A DNA stretch of 7,771 bases, taken from JAZRGE01 sp045644025. GTDB lineage: Bacteria > Bacillota > Clostridia > Oscillospirales > Acutalibacteraceae. Position numbers and translations under genes: made by a program. The stretch is from NCBI GenBank assembly GCA_045644025.1, contig JAZRGE010000112.1, positions 1-7,771 of the forward strand, read 5' to 3'. This document shows, one piece after another, positions 1 to 4,888 of the stretch. Position 1 is the stretch's first letter, and each line of letters starts with the position of its first letter. The notes under the pieces are model-generated. The model had not been told where the DNA came from. It saw only the letters and a program-made list of their open reading frames with translations, and did no database searches.

Positions 1-10
1 TTTCTTTTTT

Positions 11-1339
11 TTATTTCACAACGCGGCAGGTTTTGATGCCGTAGTAAATAAAGTTTTCGATAGCCTTGCTATCTATCCTTTCGCCGCAGGAGACTATAGG
101 CACGGCCGGTGGGCATGAAAGATTAGCCATAGCCAATATTCTGCCTTCCGATTGCTCGGCTGCAATCTCTTCCCAATCGGAAAGGGCAGCAACACGAGGG
201 CTGAGCGCGGCATCGCATTTTGCCGCATCGGGCGGGGTGGTGCGGATAGGTTCTCTTTTTTCTGTGGCTAAAAGCACCTTCTGCAGCTTTTTTAGCTGGC
301 GTAGCGAATTGGCAGGGGATAGCATAAGCACCAAAAGATCGCTATCGCAAAATTCACATTCAATTTTTTCTTTGCGCAAAATATTTGCAAGCTCATCGCC
401 TGTGTAGCCGAAAGGCTTGGCCTTAATTGTGATCTTTAGCGGCTCATCGCCCAAAAGGGTGTAGCCATTATCTTTGAGCGCGGTTTTTATTTTTTGGGTG
501 CGCACGGCAGCAGCGGCTACCTTGGCTGAAAAATCGGAGGCCAGCAGGGGATTGGCACAATCGAGTGATTGCATAATAAGGTAGGATGGGCTGGTGGACC
601 CAAAAAGCGCAAGAGCCGCCTTTGCCTTATTCTTAAATTCGGGGTTGGCCGATTTGGAGATGTGAAGATATGCGCCGCCGGTGAGAACGGGCAGAGTCTT
701 GTGAGCAGAATCGCAACACATATCTGCACCCAGATCCATAGGGTGGAGTGAACTGCTCAAAAATTTTAGGTAGGCGCCATGGGCATTATCCACCAAAAGC
801 GGAACGCCGTGCTTGCGGCACACAGAGGAAAGGCCGGCCACATCGGAAATATTGCCCAGATAATCCGGGGACGTGATATAAACAGCGGCAGGCTTCTGAG
901 AACAGGTGCTAAGCGCTTCATCTAGTTCGTTGGGCGAGATCTTGCAGGAGAGATAGGAATCTGTTTCCGAAGAATAAAGCCATTTTACGTCTAGATCCAG
1001 CAGCGCGGCGGCGCTTATAAAGGCCTTGTGGGCGTTTCTGCCCGCAAGGATATATTTTCTTTGCTCTGTGTGGCAACATACCGTTGCTAAATAAAGCATA
1101 GCACGAATAGCAAGGGAAGAGCCTTCGGTGGAATAAAACGTATCGGCACCGAAGATGCTGCCTGCGTTGGCCTCACTCTCGGCAATTATGCCGGATGCTT
1201 CATAAAGGCTATCGGCGCCCGAAATTTCGGTGATATCCATCTTTTCGAACTTACCACGGCCTTTATGCCGGGGCATATGGAAGCGTGCGGAATCTGATTT
1301 TATGTAGTTTTCGATAAAGTCCCTAATGGGTGTGTTCAT
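11..1339 (-). CDS. Orn/Lys/Arg decarboxylase-family PLP enzyme (compact form)
   Basis: A 442-residue fold-type I pyridoxal-phosphate enzyme resembling the major domain of Orn/Lys/Arg decarboxylases (the B. subtilis SpeA/YaaO type). Visible landmarks are the N-terminal FHMPRHKGR (about residues 20-28), TEGSS at 71-75 (cofactor phosphate region), VDNAHGAY at 183-190 with Asp184 as the expected PLP-pyridine partner, and SAHKT at 211-215 with Lys214 as the predicted Schiff-base lysine. Residues from about 290 form a smaller C-terminal domain, somewhat shorter than in typical SpeA-like proteins of about 480-490 residues. The start at 1339 is chosen because GAAAGG lies nine bases upstream; an in-frame ATG at 1414 would sit deep inside scfB. 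The gene begins five bases after the scfB stop, so it is probably translationally coupled to it. The family is clear, but the substrate (arginine, lysine, ornithine or another amino acid) cannot be read from sequence. The cytoplasmic location is inferred from the absence of a signal peptide. Confidence 0.85.
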   Translation of the reverse strand: MNTPIRDFIENYIKSDSARFHMPRHKGRGKFEKMDITEISGADSLYEASGIIAESEANAGSIFGADTFYSTEGSSLAIRAMLYLATVCCHTEQRKYILAGRNAHKAFISAAALLDLDVKWLYSSETDSYLSCKISPNELDEALSTCSQKPAAVYITSPDYLGNISDVAGLSSVCRKHGVPLLVDNAHGAYLKFLSSSLHPMDLGADMCCDSAHKTLPVLTGGAYLHISKSANPEFKNKAKAALALFGSTSPSYLIMQSLDCANPLLASDFSAKVAAAAVRTQKIKTALKDNGYTLLGDEPLKITIKAKPFGYTGDELANILRKEKIECEFCDSDLLVLMLSPANSLRQLKKLQKVLLATEKREPIRTTPPDAAKCDAALSPRVAALSDWEEIAAEQSEGRILAMANLSCPPAVPIVSCGERIDSKAIENFIYYGIKTCRVVK

Positions 1340-1344
1340 AAAAA

Positions 1345-2715
1345 CTAACCTTTCAATGCTCTTGCAACCGCAACCATAATGGCACATTCCATTCTCTTGC
1401 GGAACAATTTGCATCCGTATTCATATACTCCTTTTACAGAGCCTGTGGAGTGATAGGCGTTGGCAGCGCAACCCCCCGAACAATAAAGCCTTGCCCAGCA
1501 ATCGCGGCATTCTTCGCGTGCATAAACGTTGCACTCGGCAAATTCGGCTACTGTGTCGTGGTTAGTCACGCCCTGCCAGACGTCTCCAAGCTTAAACTTT
1601 TCTTCACCGACGAACTGATGGCAGCGATAAAGATCGCCCCAGGGGGTGACAGCCATATATTCTGTGCCCGAGCCACAGCCCGAGATCCTTTTATAAATGC
1701 AGGGGCCGCCCTTAAGATCTATCATATAGTGATAGAATGTGAAGGGCTTACCTTCGTCGTCTCGCTGAAGCATAAGCTGAGCCAATTGCTCGTATTGCTC
1801 CATCACAATGGGTAGATCTTCTTCGGTGAGCTCGGATTTATCTCCGGGAGCACAAACAACAGGCTCCATACTAAGCTCGGAGAAACCCAGATCCAGCATC
1901 TGCTGAATATCCTTTAAGAAATCGGGATTAGCGTGGGTGAAGGTGCCGCGCATATAGTAGTTTTTTTCGCCTCTTGCGTTCACAAGTTTCTGGAATTTGG
2001 GCACGATTCTTTCCCAACTTCCGTTGCCTGCATAGTCCACACGGTACATATCGTGGATCTCTTTTCTGCCATCCAGGCTAAGCACCACGTTGCTGCATTC
2101 CTTGTTGGCAAATTCTATCACGTCGTCGTCGATAAGCAGACCGTTGGTGGTGAGAGTGAAACGGAAATTTTTGCCGTGTTCCTTTTCGATAGATCGGGCA
2201 TAAGCAACCAACTGCTTCACAACATCAAAATTCATAAGAGGCTCGCCACCAAAGAAATCCACTTCCAAATTTCTTCGGCTGCCCGAGTTGGCTATAAGGA
2301 AATCCAATGCCTGCTTGCCCACCTCAAAGCTCATCACAGCCCTTTCGCCGTGATATTTGCCCTGACTGGCAAAGCAATATTCGCAGTTGAGGTTGCAGGT
2401 GTGTGCTATGTGCATGCAAAGTGCTTTCACAACGCCTGCTGTTTTAGCCTTCAGATGACCTGCCATAGGCTGAAACGTGTCTTCGGTGAAAAGCTTTCCT
2501 GTGGCTTTCAGCGATTCAACCTGAGCAAAGCACTCGGCAATATCTTCGGGCGAAGCGCTGGAGTGCTTTTGCTCCATTGCGGCCAGGATATCTTCTTTGC
2601 TATGCTCTGCGTACATAGAAATAATATCGTAGGCCACATCGTCTACCACGTGTACCGAGCCGGAGCAAATATCCAGCACGATGTTGTAGCCTCCCAATTT
2701 ATATTGGTGTATCAT
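1345..2715 (-). CDS. scfB: SCIFF peptide radical SAM maturase (SPASM, thioether-forming)
   Basis: A 456-residue radical SAM/SPASM enzyme predicted to install Cys-derived thioether cross-links in the SCIFF precursor encoded just upstream; characterised homologues include CteB and Tte1186. The N-terminus (MIHQYKLGGYNIVLD) and the following roughly 85 residues fit the RiPP-recognition domain of this family. The S-adenosylmethionine cluster motif is CNLNCEYC, with Cys107, Cys111 and Cys114, followed by GGEP at 156-159. The C-terminal SPASM region carries Cys339, 347, 365, 395, 403, 406, 412, 416 and 435, enough for two auxiliary iron-sulfur clusters. The start at 2715 has AAAGGAG (2723-2729) seven bases upstream; the longer in-frame ATG at 2766 falls inside a terminator hairpin and is not credible. 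The length matches the family and no key residue is missing. Expression probably depends on read-through of the terminator between scfA and scfB. Confidence 0.95.
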   Translation of the reverse strand: MIHQYKLGGYNIVLDICSGSVHVVDDVAYDIISMYAEHSKEDILAAMEQKHSSASPEDIAECFAQVESLKATGKLFTEDTFQPMAGHLKAKTAGVVKALCMHIAHTCNLNCEYCFASQGKYHGERAVMSFEVGKQALDFLIANSGSRRNLEVDFFGGEPLMNFDVVKQLVAYARSIEKEHGKNFRFTLTTNGLLIDDDVIEFANKECSNVVLSLDGRKEIHDMYRVDYAGNGSWERIVPKFQKLVNARGEKNYYMRGTFTHANPDFLKDIQQMLDLGFSELSMEPVVCAPGDKSELTEEDLPIVMEQYEQLAQLMLQRDDEGKPFTFYHYMIDLKGGPCIYKRISGCGSGTEYMAVTPWGDLYRCHQFVGEEKFKLGDVWQGVTNHDTVAEFAECNVYAREECRDCWARLYCSGGCAANAYHSTGSVKGVYEYGCKLFRKRMECAIMVAVARALKG

Positions 2716-2740
2716 AAAAAGTCTCCTTTGGGTATTACAT

Positions 2741-2769
2741 AAAAAATGCCGCCGATACGGCGGCATTTT
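2741..2769 (-). terminator. Intrinsic terminator/attenuator between scfA and scfB
   Basis: A perfect 11-base-pair inverted repeat (AAAATGCCGCC at 2743-2753 against GGCGGCATTTT at 2759-2769) closes on a five-base loop. On the minus strand it is followed by an uninterrupted run of six T (2746-2741, partly within the stem). It lies nine bases after the scfA stop and 25 bases before the scfB start, inside what is otherwise one operon with no second promoter visible. It would therefore release most transcripts after the peptide gene and let a fraction continue into the maturase gene. Confidence 0.85.
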
Positions 2770-2778
2770 ATTTAAGCA

Positions 2779-2931
2779 TTACTTGCTTTCCTTGCTGTTC
2801 TCGCACTGCTGATTAGCGATACCGCAGCTTGTCTTGCAGGCAGACTGGCAAGAAGTCTGGCATTCGCCGCAGCCGCCGTTCTTAGCACTTTCGCAAAGAT
2901 TGCCGGTTTCAAGAGTCTTGATATGTTCCAT
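2779..2931 (-). CDS. scfA: SCIFF RiPP precursor peptide
   Basis: A 50-residue member of the SCIFF ('six cysteines in forty-five residues') family, the substrate of the adjacent radical SAM maturase. The leader starts MEHIKTLETGN, and the core shows the family's signature CGECQTSCQSACKTSC (residues 21-36) followed by NQQCEN. Cysteines are at 13, 21, 24, 28, 32, 36 and 43, seven in all; Cys13, in the leader-side half, is the likely extra one. Thr34 in CKTSC is a plausible thioether acceptor, since characterised SCIFF peptides carry Cys-to-Thr thioethers, but the residue mapping here is inference. The start at 2931 has GGAGG (2940-2944) eight bases upstream. The in-frame ATG at 2973 lies upstream of the -10 box and would not be transcribed from this promoter. 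No signal peptide is seen. The biological role of SCIFF peptides is not established. Confidence 0.95.
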   Translation of the reverse strand: MEHIKTLETGNLCESAKNGGCGECQTSCQSACKTSCGIANQQCENSKESK

Positions 2932-2963
2932 TTTCGTAACCTCCACTAGTTGATTATGGTAGA

Positions 2964-2992
2964 ATTGTATCATTTCTTTTGCTATAAGTCAA
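2964..2992 (-). promoter_or_regulatory. Sigma-A type promoter of the scfA-scfB operon
   Basis: Read on the minus strand, TTGACT (2992-2987) and TACAAT (2969-2964) are separated by exactly 17 bases, one mismatch from consensus in each box. The predicted transcription start is near 2957, giving a leader of about 25 bases that contains the GGAGG ribosome binding site. The -35 box lies only 16 bases beyond the stop of the upstream glycosidase gene, and no terminator is visible between them, so some read-through from that gene is possible. Confidence 0.85.
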
Positions 2993-3008
2993 CACCGACT
3001 TGCGATAT

Positions 3009-4601
3009 TTAGAGAATATTGCAGGTAACAGTATGCTGCCAATTGTTTTCCCAGGGGTTGGTGATGCGTTTTTCCTCGTTGCCAAGGGGTGTTTCTTCCA
3101 GCTCTTCGATAATATCTATCTCGCCGTTAAGATATTGTTCCAGCCTTTTGCGGCAGTGCTCCATTCGGCGCTGCAGGCCACCCAGACGGATATCCTGCAC
3201 GTCGAATCCCTGGGGCTTGTTTTCTTTATGCCATAGTATCTCGAACTTATCGTAGTAGACCTTAAGTGCATTTACGCAATAATCGATATCTTTGGCACAT
3301 TCTTCGAGTGCAGCCTTATCACCTGCTTTGTAAGAAGCTCTGATCTTCAGGCCCAATTCGGATTTTACTTTTAGCACATCGCAAAGAGCGGCCAGGGTAT
3401 CAAATATGTATTGGTATTCTTCACCGTTGGCTTTCCTTATCATCTCGGCTGATTCGGCATATTGCTTGTTGCACTCTTCGGTGATAAACACATCCTGGGT
3501 GCTCATAAACAGGTCGTTGTAGAGCAGGGCTTTGGCCTTACATTCTCTGGGGCTGCCGTCGGCACAAAAATTTACTCTGTCCAGCGCCATAAAATCATCC
3601 CAAAGGAGGCCGAACATTTCCTTAAACTCGACTTTTATGGCATCGATATCTGTGATTCCCTGTGCGGCTCTTGCGGCATAAAGCAAGGAAGGCAGGAGCG
3701 AAAAGAAGGAACATTCCTTGCCGTTGTCGCCCCACATGGTGAAGAAAATATTTTCCACATTGTGATCGCGGCAGGCCTCCATAGCAGCCTTTGTGGCATC
3801 AATGGAAAACTGATTAAAAGGGGCGGGGCCGTTCCAGCTCCAAATACCTCCGGCAAACCAAATGTCGTTGTTGAACTGCATGTGGTTGTCCAGCATATCG
3901 TCGTACCGCTCCCGATCGGTGCGGTAGTAATCCCAATACACCAGATCCAAGCCCTTGGGAACAATTGCTTTCATTTCTTCGGGGATTGTCATTTTGCCGG
4001 CATAGCAGTTGCCTGTCATGATCAGGAAAAACATATCCGACCACATCATAGGTTTGTAGCCGTATTTCTCGCAAAGCAGGCAGACCCGTGCCAGGTGTTC
4101 CTTCATTATATCGGAACGATCTACCAGACCGTTTTTGTCCAGGAACTGCCCGCGGCCTATGCCGTTGGCTTCGTCCATACCAATATGTATCTTTTTGGTG
4201 GTGAAGCATTCCGAAAGGGTGGAGAAGATGTTGTCGATAAGGGCGTAGGTTCTTTCGTCGCCCACAGTGAGAATATTATCGATATCCATTATTTCGGCAT
4301 AGTGTCCCCAGTGGCGTAACGCATCGAAATGAGCCAATGTTTGAATGCAGGGGATGCATTCAACACCTCTTTCGGCAGCATAAGCATCTATCTCTTTAAG
4401 CTCAGCCTTGGAATATCTGCCCCTGAAAAGGCCAAAGTAGGGCTCGTTGTTCACTTCGTAGGTGTCTTCCATATAAAGGAACAGGCAGTTATAGCCGATT
4501 TTGGCCATAATATCAATAAGCCTTTTTATGGAAGGCATATTCATCACCGCATTGCGGGAGAGATCGATCATCAGGCCGATGCGTGGGCTTTTATTGGACA
4601 T
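3009..4601 (-). CDS. GH20-type beta-N-acetylhexosaminidase, intracellular
   Basis: A 530-residue protein whose first 310 or so residues look like a glycoside hydrolase family 20 TIM barrel. Enzymes of this family remove terminal beta-GlcNAc/GalNAc by substrate-assisted catalysis with an adjacent Asp-Glu pair. That pair appears as HIGMDEANG, Asp143 and Glu144. Further barrel landmarks are GYNCLFLYMEDTYEV (36-50), IQTLAHFD (86-93), MMWSDM (185-190), VYWDYY (221-226), GGIWSWNG (251-258) and TMWGDNGKE (288-296). From about residue 320 the chain looks helical, as in the GcnA-like subgroup, and the usual N-terminal GH20 accessory domain is absent. There is no signal peptide or membrane segment, so it probably acts on imported glycans or recycled cell-wall sugars. 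The start at 4601 has AAAGGAG eight bases upstream; an in-frame ATG at 4622 would leave almost no leader on the predicted transcript. No transporter or other sugar gene is in view, so the substrate remains inferred. Confidence 0.82.
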   Translation of the reverse strand: MSNKSPRIGLMIDLSRNAVMNMPSIKRLIDIMAKIGYNCLFLYMEDTYEVNNEPYFGLFRGRYSKAELKEIDAYAAERGVECIPCIQTLAHFDALRHWGHYAEIMDIDNILTVGDERTYALIDNIFSTLSECFTTKKIHIGMDEANGIGRGQFLDKNGLVDRSDIMKEHLARVCLLCEKYGYKPMMWSDMFFLIMTGNCYAGKMTIPEEMKAIVPKGLDLVYWDYYRTDRERYDDMLDNHMQFNNDIWFAGGIWSWNGPAPFNQFSIDATKAAMEACRDHNVENIFFTMWGDNGKECSFFSLLPSLLYAARAAQGITDIDAIKVEFKEMFGLLWDDFMALDRVNFCADGSPRECKAKALLYNDLFMSTQDVFITEECNKQYAESAEMIRKANGEEYQYIFDTLAALCDVLKVKSELGLKIRASYKAGDKAALEECAKDIDYCVNALKVYYDKFEILWHKENKPQGFDVQDIRLGGLQRRMEHCRKRLEQYLNGEIDIIEELEETPLGNEEKRITNPWENNWQHTVTCNIL

Positions 4602-4630
4602 ATTCAACACTCCTTTCACCATACAAACAA

Positions 4631-4659
4631 TTTATAGCATAGTAAAGAGGGTAAGTCAA
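4631..4659 (-). promoter_or_regulatory. Sigma-A type promoter of the GH20 gene
   Basis: On the minus strand TTGACT (4659-4654) and TATAAA (4636-4631) are separated by 17 bases. The predicted transcription start is near 4624, and the ribosome binding site AAAGGAG (4616-4610) follows directly. The -35 hexamer TTGACT and the spacing are the same as in the scfA promoter. It is divergent from the pflB promoter, whose -35 begins about 55 bases away. Confidence 0.8.
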
Positions 4660-4670
4660 CAATATATTGT
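4659..4670. repeat. 12-base perfect palindrome, possible operator
   Basis: ACAATATATTGT is identical to its own reverse complement and overlaps the outer base of the -35 box of the GH20 promoter. Its place suggests a dimeric regulator site or part of an AT-rich upstream element. It is short and AT-rich, so chance is a real alternative. Confidence 0.35.
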
Positions 4671-4714
4671 GGCATGGGAACTAAAAAAATAAAATAATAT
4701 ACAATTTTTGGGGG

Positions 4715-4743
4715 TTGACAAAAAACGACGCGTTTGATAGTAT
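4715..4743 (+). promoter_or_regulatory. Sigma-A type promoter of pflB-pflA with extended -10
   Basis: A consensus TTGACA (4715-4720) is followed after 17 bases by TAGTAT (4738-4743), which matches the -10 consensus at four of six positions and is preceded by TG one base upstream (an extended -10). An A-rich stretch at 4682-4705 lies immediately upstream and could act as an UP element. The predicted start near 4750 places the first transcribed bases just before the P1 stem of the riboswitch aptamer, which supports the assignment. Confidence 0.8.
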
Positions 4744-4750
4744 GATTATA

Positions 4751-4826
4751 GACTTTTACATGACTGACGGATTTCGCGGATCACCGCGGGGAAGTGTGAA
4801 AGCTTATATGGCCGACCGTCTGGGCA
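4751..4826 (+). promoter_or_regulatory. ZTP riboswitch aptamer (pfl RNA motif)
   Basis: The leader of pflB folds as the ZTP/ZMP-sensing 'pfl motif'. P1 pairs CTTTTACA (4753-4760) with TGTGAAAG (4795-4802), with one G-U wobble. P2 pairs CGCGG (4775-4779) with CCGCG (4784-4788) around a four-base loop. The family's conserved segments are visible as TGACTGACGG on the 5' side, GGGGAAG after P2, and GCCGACCGTCTGGGCA (4811-4826) as the 3' pseudoknot domain. This class binds ZTP and ZMP, purine intermediates that accumulate when 10-formyltetrahydrofolate is scarce, and usually turns genes on. Its last bases are shared with the terminator stem, giving a clear switching mechanism. The identification rests on motif recognition by eye. 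Confidence 0.9.
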
Positions 4827-4856
4827 ATTCAGTTATAAGCTGGATTGCCATTTTTT
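4823..4856 (+). terminator. Riboswitch expression platform: intrinsic terminator
   Basis: GGCAATTCAG (4823-4832) pairs with CTGGATTGCC (4840-4849) over ten base pairs, including one G-U, around a seven-base loop. It is followed by A and six T (4851-4856). The 5' arm begins inside the conserved TGGGCA end of the ZTP aptamer, so ligand-stabilised aptamer and terminator are mutually exclusive: ligand present should mean read-through into pflB. Confidence 0.9.
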
Positions 4857-4888
4857 GTATATATTTCCGAGTTTAAGGAGGAACAGAT

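Noticed and set aside
1..16. T-rich stretch at the window edge as a terminator for the PLP gene
   Set aside because: On the transcribed strand it is an A run and no hairpin precedes it.
1933..2742. 269-codon open frame on the plus strand opposite scfB
   Set aside because: scfB on the minus strand contains all expected radical SAM and SPASM cysteines; this frame is a codon-usage shadow.
2932..2973. An N-terminally extended SCIFF peptide starting at 2973
   Set aside because: That ATG is upstream of the -10 box, lacks a ribosome binding site and adds residues foreign to the family; the 2931 start gives the family's MxHIKT beginning.
3001..3023. Inverted repeat around the stop codon of the GH20 gene, as a possible terminator
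   Set aside because: The pairing is AT-rich, contains an A-C mismatch on the transcribed strand and is not followed by a U tract.
3462..4319. 285-codon open frame on the plus strand opposite the GH20 gene
   Set aside because: It is antisense to a coherent glycosidase with catalytic motifs; no independent signal supports it.
4741..4746. TATGAT as the -10 box of the pflB promoter
   Set aside because: It would need a 20-base spacer from TTGACA; TAGTAT at 4738-4743 with a 17-base spacer and a preceding TG fits better.
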